From positions 1 to 54,800 of the forward strand of contig VSQE01000006.1 in NCBI GenBank assembly GCA_009775705.1: 54,800 nucleotides of DNA, in the 5' to 3' direction. A program made the translations under genes and the position numbers. Below the pieces are notes generated by a model. The model searched no databases. It was given only the letters and a program-made list of their open reading frames with translations, and was not told the DNA's origin. This DNA is from Prevotellamassilia sp. (GTDB lineage: Bacteria > Bacteroidota > Bacteroidia > Bacteroidales > Bacteroidaceae). Shown in pieces: positions 35,070-44,103 of this stretch (its first letter is position 1; every line of letters begins with the position of its first letter).

Positions 35070-36065
35070 TCAGGGAACCTCAACTTTATTCAACACTTCC
35101 GTAACAATCTCATCGGCCGTTATATCAGATGCTTCAGCTTCGTACGTAAGCCCGATCCGATGGCGAAGAACATCGTGAGCCACCTCACGCACATCCTCAG
35201 GAACAACATAACCACGTCGTTTGATGAAGGCACAGGTACGGGCTGCCAATGCCAAGTTGATGGACGCACGGGGCGAGCCGCCGAAAGAAATATAATTCTT
35301 CATCTCCTGCAACTTATATTGCTTGGGATAACGGGTTGCAAAAACTATATCTGCGATATATTGCTCAATGCGTTCATCTATGTAAACTCGTTTTACCAAT
35401 TCCCGTGCTTCCAGTATCTTTTCAGCACTGATTACCGGACGCACTTCTGTAAATTCGTCTGAGATATGACTACGTATAATGCGCTTTTCCTCTTCCTGCG
35501 TAGGATAGCCGATAATGACTTTCAACATGAAACGGTCCACCTGCGCTTCAGGCAGCGCGTAAGTACCTTCCTGCTCTATCGGGTTCTGTGTTGCCAACAC
35601 GAGAAACGGATTGGGAAGTCTGAACGTTTCTTCTCCAATTGTTACCTGATGTTCCTGCATCGCCTCAAGCAAAGCACTCTGGACTTTGGCCGGTGCTCGG
35701 TTAATTTCATCCGCCAAAACAAAATTAGCAAAGATCGGGCCTCTTTTTACGGAGAATGATTCATTCTTCTGACTATATATCAAAGTCCCGATTACATCGG
35801 CAGGTAGCAAGTCGGGCGTAAACTGAACACGACTGAACTTGGCTTCTATCAGTGATGACAAAGTTTTAATAGCCAAAGTTTTGGCCAACCCGGGAACTCC
35901 CTCTAACAAAATATGTCCATCACTTAACAAACCGATAAGCAAAGAATTTATCAAGTGTTTCTGACCTACAATCGTCCGGTTCATTCCCGTTGTAAGGTCT
36001 GTGATAAAGCCTGTGCTGCTTTCAATGATAGCGTTTAACTCTCGAATATCTATGTGCTCTGCCAT
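35070..36065 (-). CDS. MoxR-family AAA+ ATPase
   Basis: A 331-residue AAA+ ATPase of the MoxR group. Walker A is GVPGLAKT near residue 56, Walker B is FVLADEINRAP near 115, followed by sensor 1 in LATQNPIEQEGTY and a conserved arginine finger region EAQVDRFML. MoxR proteins act as chaperone-like remodelling factors for vWA proteins. Here it is the first gene of the bat operon and is expected to act on the DUF58, BatA and BatB proteins encoded downstream. Confidence 0.94.
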   Translation of the reverse strand: MAEHIDIRELNAIIESSTGFITDLTTGMNRTIVGQKHLINSLLIGLLSDGHILLEGVPGLAKTLAIKTLSSLIEAKFSRVQFTPDLLPADVIGTLIYSQKNESFSVKRGPIFANFVLADEINRAPAKVQSALLEAMQEHQVTIGEETFRLPNPFLVLATQNPIEQEGTYALPEAQVDRFMLKVIIGYPTQEEEKRIIRSHISDEFTEVRPVISAEKILEARELVKRVYIDERIEQYIADIVFATRYPKQYKLQEMKNYISFGGSPRASINLALAARTCAFIKRRGYVVPEDVREVAHDVLRHRIGLTYEAEASDITADEIVTEVLNKVEVP

Positions 36066-36107
36066 GCCTTTCTGATTTTAGATTTCTATTGTTCCACTAA
36101 TTGAATG

Positions 36108-36115
36108 CAAAATTA
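36108..36115 (-). promoter_or_regulatory. candidate -7 element for the moxR-bat operon
   Basis: The minus strand reads TAATTTTG, an exact TAnnTTTG, 43-50 bp upstream of the moxR start. The -33 region has only a poor match (GTGT). The rest of the 258-bp gap 36066-36323 is AT-rich and shows no gene or tRNA I can support. Confidence 0.35.
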
Positions 36116-36323
36116 CACCATTTATATTTACGGCACACTTAATTTTCGCTAAAAAAGCAGGATCTCACCATTTAAATTTAAAGAGTAAAATGTACATGTC
36201 GGTAACCACTCTGTTAGTGTATAACCTCCGAACTTGGCCCGACGAAATTTTGCAATATAAAAATCGTACTGATTTCTTGGCACTACATTACCCTCACGAG
36301 CGCAAACTCATTCTTTATGTTTC

Positions 36324-37424
36324 TCACAAATACAGATTCCAGAAATCTACATATTTCTGAGCTACTTTCAGATAAGAATGGTGGCGTTCTATATAAAGTT
36401 GGCTTTGACAGGCCAGCTCCGGAAGTGCAGACCGTTCCTCCACAATCTTGCACAAAGAATTATATACAGACTCTTCATCCGGAAGTACATTGATTATAGG
36501 GCGCAACTCACACTCTCCCAAAATTTCATAATTCTCAGGCTCACCACCTCCAACGACAACCAGTCCATTGGACATGGCCTCCAAAGCATTCATAGCCGGA
36601 GTATATGAGTAGAGCTGATCCAACAATACATCACTGCCATACATCAGCCTTACATATTCTGAGAAAGGAACAGATTCCACCTTGACAATCTCACACTCAT
36701 GAGGGTAACGTTCTTTTGTACGCTGCAAAGCCCTAAGCATTACATCCGTACCCTTGTATGCGTTACGGCTACGCTGTACGCCAATGAAGAAACGAACCGG
36801 ATCATCTGCCTTTCGCCTATCGTCAACAGGTTTCCCCGGACACAATGGGAATGGAATAAACTTGAGTTTCTGAGGGAAATGGCAACGGTAACTTGCATAA
36901 TATTCATACAAGCCTGCAATAATGCCATCACAGTCACGAGCCACCCACTGATTCCATCTACCTTTGGCTCCAAGCAACCAGTCACGTTTCCAAACCTCGG
37001 TCTCACGGGTTTTGCGCAAATGTGGCCCGAAGTTAAAATCACTGTATCTGAATGTTGTGCAATCCAGACAAGTCTTTACATAATAATGGTCTACACCAAA
37101 CGCTCCCATAAACAAAGAACGATTGTGCTTGCGAAGATAAGTATAAACAAACTTGTGGGCTTCGGCCTTCAATGGAAGAAAGACCGGATTAATGAGCTGA
37201 ACTACGTCATAGCCCTTAAAACGGGATAAGTTGCGTATCAATTTATACAAGAATTGCAATGTATCCTTGTATCCCAAGGAGCGCCGACGCAAATCAATAT
37301 CACGCGGATAGTTCTTCCATCCGTCTCCATCGGAAGCTACAGTCACTTGGTGCCCCAGTTCCCGTAATCCTTGCGCCAGTGTGGCATGAACGTTGCTATA
37401 CTCTCCCAGAAGCAGGATCTTCAT
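36324..37424 (-). CDS. GT-B fold glycosyltransferase (GT4-like)
   Basis: A 366-residue glycosyltransferase. The N-terminus MKILLLGEYSNVHATLAQGL is a typical GT-B opening strand and loop. The C-terminal half has FFIGVQRSRNAYKGTDVMLRA and SYTPAMNALEAMSNGLVVVGG, with the EAM segment that resembles the nucleotide-sugar binding E-x7-E region of GT4. The acceptor is unknown. It overlaps the upstream C-GCAxxG-C-C gene by 29 bp in another frame, so the two are probably translated from one message. Confidence 0.85.
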   Translation of the reverse strand: MKILLLGEYSNVHATLAQGLRELGHQVTVASDGDGWKNYPRDIDLRRRSLGYKDTLQFLYKLIRNLSRFKGYDVVQLINPVFLPLKAEAHKFVYTYLRKHNRSLFMGAFGVDHYYVKTCLDCTTFRYSDFNFGPHLRKTRETEVWKRDWLLGAKGRWNQWVARDCDGIIAGLYEYYASYRCHFPQKLKFIPFPLCPGKPVDDRRKADDPVRFFIGVQRSRNAYKGTDVMLRALQRTKERYPHECEIVKVESVPFSEYVRLMYGSDVLLDQLYSYTPAMNALEAMSNGLVVVGGGEPENYEILGECELRPIINVLPDEESVYNSLCKIVEERSALPELACQSQLYIERHHSYLKVAQKYVDFWNLYL

Positions 37425-37884
37425 GTCTCGAAGCTAAGAAATCTGCAAAAATTCGGGCGGCAGTCCTCACCATATTCGGGCAGGGACGTTTTTTATAGTA
37501 ATCCTCTGTACGGACTTCCGCCTGAGGAGCATAACTCTGTATAGAAGAAGGCGGCAATTTCAACAATTCCGCGCAAATTAAAGAACCGGTACATTCCCGA
37601 TATTTCCTTGCCAAATCCTGCACTACCGCATAGTTCCCGGATTTTCCCGCACTGTCATCGCTTCGTGTTGCACCAGTTTCCAATCCAGCCAAAAGAAACA
37701 TGCCACATGCAGCTCCGCAAGTCTGGCGCATCCGACCTATACCTGCTCCAAACGAAGCAGACATCCTCAACGCCTGCTCTTCCGTAAATCCGTAAAGATC
37801 GGCAAACGCCGCAACTACCGATTGTGAGCAATTAAACCCACTTCTGAACAGCTGCTCTGCCCTATCCACTCTATCTTCGTACAT
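37396..37884 (-). CDS. C-GCAxxG-C-C family protein
   Basis: A 162-residue cytoplasmic protein of the C_GCAxxG_C_C family, named for its spaced cysteines. The sequence shows FNCSQSVVAAF near residue 18, the CGAACGMFLLAG block near 56, and later Cys in LICAEL and PCPNMV. The conserved cysteines suggest metal or iron-sulfur binding or a redox role; a DNA-binding or oxidoreductase role has been guessed in some annotations without proof. It overlaps the following glycosyltransferase by 29 bp. A weak TATTTTTG -7 box (37917-37910, minus) lies 26 bp upstream. Confidence 0.85.
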   Translation of the reverse strand: MYEDRVDRAEQLFRSGFNCSQSVVAAFADLYGFTEEQALRMSASFGAGIGRMRQTCGAACGMFLLAGLETGATRSDDSAGKSGNYAVVQDLARKYRECTGSLICAELLKLPPSSIQSYAPQAEVRTEDYYKKRPCPNMVRTAARIFADFLASRHEDPASGRV

Positions 37885-37963
37885 TTCTTTCTCTACTTTA
37901 TTTCGTTATCAAAAATATAATACTTATCTTCGCGATCGGTTAAATTCGCATTTTTCTTAGAAC

Positions 37964-38374
37964 ATGAAACTGTATTTCCCTATTCTGTCACTATTTATTA
38001 TCAGTTGTGCCCTTAATGCCTGCCAGGAAAATTTCGACACGCGTCTGAAACGTGAAGCGCGTGATTACACCCTGAAACATTGTCCGCAAAATATTGAGGA
38101 GAATAATGTACTGGACAGCACGACATACGATATTGCCACACGAACCTACCACAGATGGTTCACGCTTTCCGGGTTGCTTGACACCCCTGAGTCCGCCGCA
38201 GCAATACAGAACTATCCGGAAGACCTGAAACGCCGACTGACTATAGAACTGAAAAATGCCCCGGATTGGAAAGAATGCAAAGAGCAAGGTATCAATTTTG
38301 CTTACACCTATCGCTCCGCCCGTACAGGAAAGACTCTGTTCAATGTCCGTCTTTCTAAAAACGATTATCAGTAA
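37964..38374 (+). CDS. hypothetical lipoprotein
   Basis: A 136-residue protein with a lipoprotein signal peptide; the lipobox is LNAC with the lipidated Cys at residue 20. The mature part is polar and has no family I recognise, though it contains a predicted mixed alpha/beta region (RDYTLKHCPQNIEENN, FAYTYRSARTGKTLF). It is the only plus-strand gene in an otherwise minus-strand stretch and its last 7 bp overlap the end of the convergent TSCPD gene. Confidence 0.7.
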   Translation: MKLYFPILSLFIISCALNACQENFDTRLKREARDYTLKHCPQNIEENNVLDSTTYDIATRTYHRWFTLSGLLDTPESAAAIQNYPEDLKRRLTIELKNAPDWKECKEQGINFAYTYRSARTGKTLFNVRLSKNDYQ

Positions 38375-38628
38375 TCTCCTTGAAGAACAGCCTCAATGGC
38401 CCGGCACAACTGATCAGGACAAGACGTAGCCTTGTCCCCGCAACGAATGCCTTTCAGCCGGGCTATCACTTCCCGTGCCTTCATTCCGCAAACCAATGAG
38501 GAAATTCCCCGTAGATTGCCGGGGCAACCTCCTGCAAATTCAACATTCTCGATAACATCATCATTCATTGTCAGGCGGATGCTGCGACTACAGGTTCCTT
38601 CCGTAGAATAACAGATCGTTTTCCGCAT
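38368..38628 (-). CDS. TSCPD-domain protein (TIGR03905-like)
   Basis: An 86-residue cytoplasmic protein with the TSCPD domain also found at the C-terminus of some vitamin B12-dependent ribonucleotide reductases. The domain name fits the TSCPDQL motif (here ATSCPDQLCRAIEAVL) near the C-terminus. GTCSRSIRL, VEFAGGCPGNLRGIS and CGD supply the other cysteines, which may bind zinc. Such stand-alone proteins have no assigned function. It overlaps the convergent lipoprotein gene by 7 bp. Confidence 0.85.
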   Translation of the reverse strand: MRKTICYSTEGTCSRSIRLTMNDDVIENVEFAGGCPGNLRGISSLVCGMKAREVIARLKGIRCGDKATSCPDQLCRAIEAVLQGDY

Positions 38629-38652
38629 CGTAGTTTACCTTTCTGTCATAGT

Positions 38653-38695
38653 ACAGGCCCGCCGGAATTTACTTTTGAACTTCCGGCAGGCCTGT
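38653..38695 (-). terminator. hairpin terminator after yebC
   Basis: Two 15-nt arms (38653-38667 and 38681-38695) complementary except at one position, with a 13-nt loop. No clear U-tract follows on the minus strand. It lies just after the yebC stop and probably ends the pheT-yebC transcript. Confidence 0.6.
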
Positions 38696-38711
38696 GAATA
38701 CTTTCAGATAT

Positions 38712-39452
38712 TTATTCTGCCACTTCGGCAGCAGGCTTCATGTTGGTATACACGGTCTGCACATCGTCAAACTCTTCCAAACGCTCTACCATCTTGTCTA
38801 TACTCTCACGCTGCTCATCCGTCACCTCTTTCAAATCATTCGGGATATATGTAAATTCAGCCCCGACAACTTCAAACCCATTCTCTTCAAGGTGCTTCTG
38901 AATCTGACCGAAGCACTTGGGATCCCCGTATATAGTGACACTATTCTCTTCCTCGTCCTCATCAAACTCGTCCTCCACTCCATAGTCTATGAGGTCCAGA
39001 ATCATGTCATCCATATCCAGACCTTCTGTCTTCCTGAAAGAAAATACACATTTATGATCGAACAGGAATGCCAGCGACCCCATGGTTCCCAAGTTCCCGT
39101 TGAATTTGTTAAATACCGAACGCACATCGCCTACAGTTCTCGTAGGATTATCAGTCAGGGTATCAACAAAAATAGCCACTCCATGAGGTCCATAGCCTTC
39201 GTAAGTCATTGTCTTGTACTCACTCTGATCCTTGCCCATGGCATTCTTGATGGCACGGTCAATGTTGTCCTTCGGCATATTCTCTCGCTTCGCAGTAGCA
39301 ATGATAGCACGCAATGTCGGATTGTTCTCGGGTTCGGGACCTCCGGCTTTCACTGCCACAGCGATCTGCTTTCCGATTTTCGTAAATGTACGGGCCATGT
39401 GCCCCCAGCGCTTCATCTTTGCCGCTTTTCTATATTCAAATGCTCTTCCCAT
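38712..39452 (-). CDS. yebC: YebC/PmpR family protein
   Basis: A 246-residue member of the YebC/TACO1 family. The start MGRAFEYRKAAKMKRWGHMA and the block GGPEPENNPTLRAIIATAKR identify it. Members have been described as transcriptional regulators and, more recently, as translation factors relieving stalls at proline-rich sequence. This sequence alone cannot say which role applies. It lies 33 bp after pheT, so it is probably cotranscribed, and ends at a hairpin. Confidence 0.93.
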   Translation of the reverse strand: MGRAFEYRKAAKMKRWGHMARTFTKIGKQIAVAVKAGGPEPENNPTLRAIIATAKRENMPKDNIDRAIKNAMGKDQSEYKTMTYEGYGPHGVAIFVDTLTDNPTRTVGDVRSVFNKFNGNLGTMGSLAFLFDHKCVFSFRKTEGLDMDDMILDLIDYGVEDEFDEDEEENSVTIYGDPKCFGQIQKHLEENGFEVVGAEFTYIPNDLKEVTDEQRESIDKMVERLEEFDDVQTVYTNMKPAAEVAE

Positions 39453-39485
39453 ACTTATATATTTAATGATTCTGTTTGTCTTCTG

Positions 39486-41951
39486 TTATCTGAGTTTCGC
39501 CCCAATCTGCTTTTCCAGATTGGAAATGATTTTGGCCATAATGGAATCCGTCTGCTTATCATTCATGGTTTTCTGCTCATCCTGTAGGACGAAGTTAACG
39601 GCATAGCTTTTCTTTCCTTCCTCCAGGTTCTTGCCTTCATAAACATCAAACAATTCAACCTTCTTCAGATACTTTTTTTCTGAAGAACGGGCAATCCTTT
39701 CAATTGTCTTAAATTCCACACTCTTGTCAACCAAAAGCGCCAAGTCGCGACTGACTGAAGGGAACTTGCTGATTTCTGCAAAGCTCACTGTATTTTTCTT
39801 CGTTTTCTTCATCAATTGCGTCCAGCACAAATCCGCGTAATACACCTCACCTTCAATTCCAATGCCGGACAGAATGGATTTTCTAACCAGTCCCATCTCC
39901 AGATACAATTTTCCGTTCCGGTCAGACACAGCAATGGACTTAGCGAAAATATCATTCTTGCCATCTTCAACAAGAAGACCTTCCGTCGATACTCCCAAGC
40001 GGGCAAGGATAGTAGCCACGTAGCCTTTCAATTCATACACACTGGAGGGCTCATCCGGATGAGCCCAGGAGCCTTCTACCCGCTTGCCCGTAAGCCAAAG
40101 AGCCAAGTGTGTGTCTTCGCGATATGCCGACAACACTTTTTCCGGATTCTTGCGTTCTGCGTCATAATAATAGCAATTGCCAAACTCAAAAAGGCGCAAA
40201 TTGGCCTGCTTTCGATTGACATTATGAGCAATGCTTTCCAGACCACCGAAAAGCAACGTCTGTCTCATTACGTTCAAATCAGAGCTGAGCGGATTCATCA
40301 CACGAACCAGATGCTGCGGCAAGTAACTCTTCAGACCATCATAATAAGCTTCCCGCGTCAGAGAATTGTTAAGAATCTCATTGAATCCCTGCCCAACCAA
40401 TTGCTCTGCTATGATGTTTTCCAATTTGTTGGAACGGTCTACATCGCCCTTTATGGTCAGGCTTGATTTTACGGCTGTCGGTATTTCTACATTATTATAT
40501 CCATAGATACGCAATATTTCCTCCACGACATCGCAGGGACGCTGCACATCCACACGGTAAGCCGGGACTTGCAGAGACAAGCCTTCGGTGTCTTCCGAAA
40601 CAATGGTCATTTCAAGTGAGGAGACAATTTCCTTTATGGTTTCTGTCGGAAGTATCTTTCCGATAATGTCGTGAACGTACTGGTATTTCAAATCCACGGT
40701 GAACGATTTCGGCAATAAAGGTGTTTTCACATCCTTTATCTCCATTGCTATTTCTCCTCCCGCCAAATCTTTTACCATCAAAGCAGCCTGCTTCAGGGCA
40801 TAAATCTGTCCGTCGGGATCTATGCCTCTTTCAAAACGGAATGAGGCATCTGTATTCAGTCCGTGGCGGCGGGCGCTCTTCCGAATCCAAGTGGGATGGA
40901 AATAGGCGCTTTCCAGCAATACGTTTCTTGTGGTCTCATAGGTTCCGCTACCTTTTCCGCCGAAGACTCCGGCAATACACATCGGCTCTTTCTCATTACA
41001 GATGGCCAAATCACGCTCACTGAGCGTGTGTTCCTCTCCGTCCAACGTTACGAAAGGAGTTCCTTCAGGCATGGTTTTCACCACCACCTTGTTTCCCTCA
41101 ATCATATCGGCATCGAAACAATGCAACGGCTGACCATAGGCAAACATTATATAGTTCGTAACGTCCACGATGTTATTGATCGGACGTACTCCTACAGTCT
41201 TCAGCCTCTCCTGCAACCATTCGGGGGAAGGCTTCACTTCACAGTTTCTGATCGTCACGGCGCAATAGCGGGGACATGCTTCCGGGCTCAATACTTCTAC
41301 CGGGACATCCAGCTCATGGTTATCGACAGAGAAAGAAGAACAATCCGGACGATGCAGGGATGTCTTATGTCCGTTACGCACCAGCCACGCATAAAGATCG
41401 CGCGCCACTCCGTAATGTGAGCAGGCATCTGCACGATTGGGAGTGATATCCACCTCTATGACGTATTCGCTTTTTATATTATAATAGTCGGCAGCCTTCG
41501 TGCCTACCGGTACGTTCTCAGGCAATACAATGATTCCGTCATGGCTCTCTCCCACTCCAATCTCGTCCTCAGCACAGATCATACCATAACTTTCCACTCC
41601 CCGCAACTTCGACCTTTTTATGACAAACTCCTTGTCACCATCATACAGCCGAGTACCCAGTGTAGCTACGATTACCTTCTGTCCGGCCGCCACATTCGGT
41701 GCGCCGCAAACGATCTGCGAAGGCTGTTCCTCACCGGTATCTACCGAACAGACGTGCATGTGGTCGGAATCGGGATGCGGTTCGCAGGTCAAAACCTGTC
41801 CCACAACCAAACCTTCCAGTCCGCCTTTTACAGACTGTACTTCCTCTATGCCCCCCACTTCAAGTCCGATTGAAGTCAATGCCTCGGACACTTCCTGAGC
41901 TGTCAGATCAAAATCGACATACTCTTTGAGCCAATTATACGAGATATTCAT
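39486..41951 (-). CDS. pheT: phenylalanyl-tRNA synthetase beta subunit
   Basis: An 821-residue subunit of the (alpha-beta)2 synthetase. N-terminal MNISYNWLKEYVDF is followed by the tRNA-binding (EMAP-like) domain, the B3/4 editing domain, two B5 domains and the C-terminal ferredoxin-fold anticodon-binding domain (FPSVSRDLALLVD). It supports the alpha subunit in charging tRNA(Phe) and edits tyrosine mischarge. I chose ATG 41951; the longer frame to 42038 lacks an ATG and would run through the promoter. pheS is not nearby. Confidence 0.96.
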   Translation of the reverse strand: MNISYNWLKEYVDFDLTAQEVSEALTSIGLEVGGIEEVQSVKGGLEGLVVGQVLTCEPHPDSDHMHVCSVDTGEEQPSQIVCGAPNVAAGQKVIVATLGTRLYDGDKEFVIKRSKLRGVESYGMICAEDEIGVGESHDGIIVLPENVPVGTKAADYYNIKSEYVIEVDITPNRADACSHYGVARDLYAWLVRNGHKTSLHRPDCSSFSVDNHELDVPVEVLSPEACPRYCAVTIRNCEVKPSPEWLQERLKTVGVRPINNIVDVTNYIMFAYGQPLHCFDADMIEGNKVVVKTMPEGTPFVTLDGEEHTLSERDLAICNEKEPMCIAGVFGGKGSGTYETTRNVLLESAYFHPTWIRKSARRHGLNTDASFRFERGIDPDGQIYALKQAALMVKDLAGGEIAMEIKDVKTPLLPKSFTVDLKYQYVHDIIGKILPTETIKEIVSSLEMTIVSEDTEGLSLQVPAYRVDVQRPCDVVEEILRIYGYNNVEIPTAVKSSLTIKGDVDRSNKLENIIAEQLVGQGFNEILNNSLTREAYYDGLKSYLPQHLVRVMNPLSSDLNVMRQTLLFGGLESIAHNVNRKQANLRLFEFGNCYYYDAERKNPEKVLSAYREDTHLALWLTGKRVEGSWAHPDEPSSVYELKGYVATILARLGVSTEGLLVEDGKNDIFAKSIAVSDRNGKLYLEMGLVRKSILSGIGIEGEVYYADLCWTQLMKKTKKNTVSFAEISKFPSVSRDLALLVDKSVEFKTIERIARSSEKKYLKKVELFDVYEGKNLEEGKKSYAVNFVLQDEQKTMNDKQTDSIMAKIISNLEKQIGAKLR

Positions 41952-41996
41952 TGCGTATTTTCTTAGATGTATCTGATCCGTGTTTAAATAGTTGTG

Positions 41997-42027
41997 CAAA
42001 ATTAATGATTTTTTTATAGAAAGCAAA
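41997..42027 (-). promoter_or_regulatory. promoter of pheT-yebC
   Basis: On the minus strand TTTG (42027-42024), a 19-nt spacer and TAATTTTG (42004-41997) match both boxes of the Bacteroidetes consensus. The start site would be about 7 nt further on, leaving a leader of roughly 39 nt, too short for a tRNA-sensing T-box. Confidence 0.7.
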
Positions 42028-42132
42028 GGCAGGGTCAAAAGTTCTACGGAAGTTATGGATTTTTCCGGATTTTCTCTTGGTCCGGATCATGCAAATTTCA
42101 AAAGTCCGATCGTATAAATTCAAAAAAACGAC

Positions 42133-42140
42133 TAAATTTG
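42133..42140 (+). promoter_or_regulatory. candidate -7 element for the GH27 gene
   Basis: TAAATTTG fits TAnnTTTG and would give a leader of about 65 nt before the GH27 ATG. No clear -33 TTTG is seen. Two TCCGGA hexamers lie further upstream at 42064-42069 and 42081-42086, 17 bp apart; they may be an operator or chance. Confidence 0.35.
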
Positions 42141-42211
42141 CACACCTTGTTTATAACATTTCACTGCATGCAACCCAATTACTTTAAATAACCACCCTCA
42201 ACCTTATAATC

Positions 42212-44041
42212 ATGAAAAAAAGACATTTGCTGACAATTGCGCTTCTGGCTTCTGTTGCAACACTCAAGGCATACGATCCTCCAACGATGGGATGGAGTTC
42301 ATGGAACACTTATCGTGTAAACATCAGCGATGCGCTGATCCGTAGACAAGCCGATGCCATGCTGGAAAAAGGACTGAAGGATGCCGGATATACCTATATC
42401 AATATAGACGACGGCTTTTTTGGCGGGCGGGACGCATCCGGCACACTCAAGATTCATTCCCAACGCTTTCCGGACGGTCTGAAGCCGGTTGCCGACTACA
42501 TCCACTCCTTAGGTTTCAAAGCCGGAATCTATTCGGATGCCGGCCGGAATACATGCGGCAATTACTGGGATCATGATGCCGCCGGTGTGGGCGTGGGATT
42601 TTACGGACATGACCGTCAGGACGCCGATTTCTATTTCAAGGAGAACGGATTTGATTTTATTAAGATTGACTTTTGCGGCGGAGATCCCGGTCAGAACAGT
42701 GAACATCTGGACCTTGACGAACGCGAGCGGTACACAGCCATCCGCCAGGCTATCGACGAGACGGGCAGAAAAGATGTCCGCATCAACGTTTGCCGCTGGG
42801 CTTTTCCCGGAACCTGGGTCCACAACATAGGTACGTCTTGGCGAATCGCAGCCGACATACAGGCTAACTGGAACTCTGTGGCACGCATCATTTCGAAAAA
42901 CCGCTATCTCTCAGCCTATGCAACCGAAGGATCATTCAATGACATGGACATGCTGGAAATAGGCCGCGGACTCTCGGAAGCTGAAGAGCGGACCCATTTC
43001 GGAATGTGGTGCATTCTGAGTTCACCGCTCCTCATAGGCTGCGACATGACCAGTATTCCAGCCACCTCGCTCCAACTGATAAAAAACCGGGAGCTCATAG
43101 CCCTCAATCAAGATCCGTTGGCACTCCAAGCCCGCATCGTCAAAGTTGAGAACGGTATGTACCTTTACGTAAAAGACGTAGAAACACTCAACGGTACCAC
43201 TCGCGCCATAGCTATTTACAATCCGACAGAATCCGAACGCATCTTCAACCTGAAAATGAGCGACATTGATCTTGAAGGAACCGTACAGATACGCGATCTC
43301 TTCACCGGTCAGGATCTACAGGCTGTCACCGAAGGGAGCATGAGAATCAGTGTGGGCCGACACGACACAAGAATCTTCCGTCTGAGGGGTGAAAGACGCA
43401 TGGAACGCACCGTATACGAAGCCGAGACCGCATGGCTGGAACGCTATCAGGACATCGGCATGAACCAGAGTCTGGGATATGCTAACTATTCGGAATCTTC
43501 CGACTGTTCAGGCGGCGCAAAAGTCGGATGGCTGGGTAACCATCCGGAAAACTGGATGGAATGGAGAGACGTATATAGCGAAGAAGGAGGAGCTTATGAA
43601 ATGACCCTCCGATACGTGCAATGGGAAAACCGCTTCATCGACTATAGCATAAACGGGAATACCTCGGTCCGCCTTGACCTGCCGGTTACAGAATTGCATT
43701 CCAACAACCCCGCGGAAAAAACCGTACGGATCATTCTGAAAAAAGGATTCAATACAATCCGTCTGTCGAATGCGACGACCTGGGCTCCAGACATAGACAA
43801 GATGACCCTGAAAAAGATAAAGACGACCGGCATAGCCGCAATCAGCAGCAGTGCCAAGCCTCAATATGCCATCAAAATATACAACAAAGGACACCTGACA
43901 GTCAGCAGTGAGACGGTCGCTACCGTTTCCATCTGGGACATGAACGGCATCAAACGGTTGTCCATGCCATTGACAGCGGGGAAAAACGTGATAGATAATT
44001 TACCGGAAGGCATTTATTATATTCTAAAAGAAATAGACTGA
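42212..44041 (+). CDS. secreted alpha-galactosidase, GH27 with C-terminal modules
   Basis: A 609-residue exported glycoside hydrolase family 27 enzyme, expected to release terminal alpha-galactose (or alpha-N-acetylgalactosamine). The signal peptide covers about 1-20. The barrel opens with PPTMGWSSWNTY; the nucleophile is Asp153 in IKIDFCGG and the acid/base is Asp215 in AADIQANW. A beta domain follows, then a CBM35/6-like module (from YEAETAWLERYQD, about 405-545) and a tail with TVSIWDMNGIKRL and LPEGIYYILK that resembles a short T9SS type-A sorting domain. PorU and PorV in the same window could process it. It stands alone, with no susCD genes. Confidence 0.9.
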   Translation: MKKRHLLTIALLASVATLKAYDPPTMGWSSWNTYRVNISDALIRRQADAMLEKGLKDAGYTYINIDDGFFGGRDASGTLKIHSQRFPDGLKPVADYIHSLGFKAGIYSDAGRNTCGNYWDHDAAGVGVGFYGHDRQDADFYFKENGFDFIKIDFCGGDPGQNSEHLDLDERERYTAIRQAIDETGRKDVRINVCRWAFPGTWVHNIGTSWRIAADIQANWNSVARIISKNRYLSAYATEGSFNDMDMLEIGRGLSEAEERTHFGMWCILSSPLLIGCDMTSIPATSLQLIKNRELIALNQDPLALQARIVKVENGMYLYVKDVETLNGTTRAIAIYNPTESERIFNLKMSDIDLEGTVQIRDLFTGQDLQAVTEGSMRISVGRHDTRIFRLRGERRMERTVYEAETAWLERYQDIGMNQSLGYANYSESSDCSGGAKVGWLGNHPENWMEWRDVYSEEGGAYEMTLRYVQWENRFIDYSINGNTSVRLDLPVTELHSNNPAEKTVRIILKKGFNTIRLSNATTWAPDIDKMTLKKIKTTGIAAISSSAKPQYAIKIYNKGHLTVSSETVATVSIWDMNGIKRLSMPLTAGKNVIDNLPEGIYYILKEID

Positions 44042-44103
44042 AACACAACTATTTGCAACCAAAGAACCTCCAGTCCTTTTCAACAACATAGACAAATGTA
44101 GTC

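Noticed and set aside
42064..42086. Two TCCGGA hexamers as a terminator or operator
   Set aside because: TCCGGA is itself palindromic, so the pairing is expected by chance; no U-tract, and no second site to support an operator.
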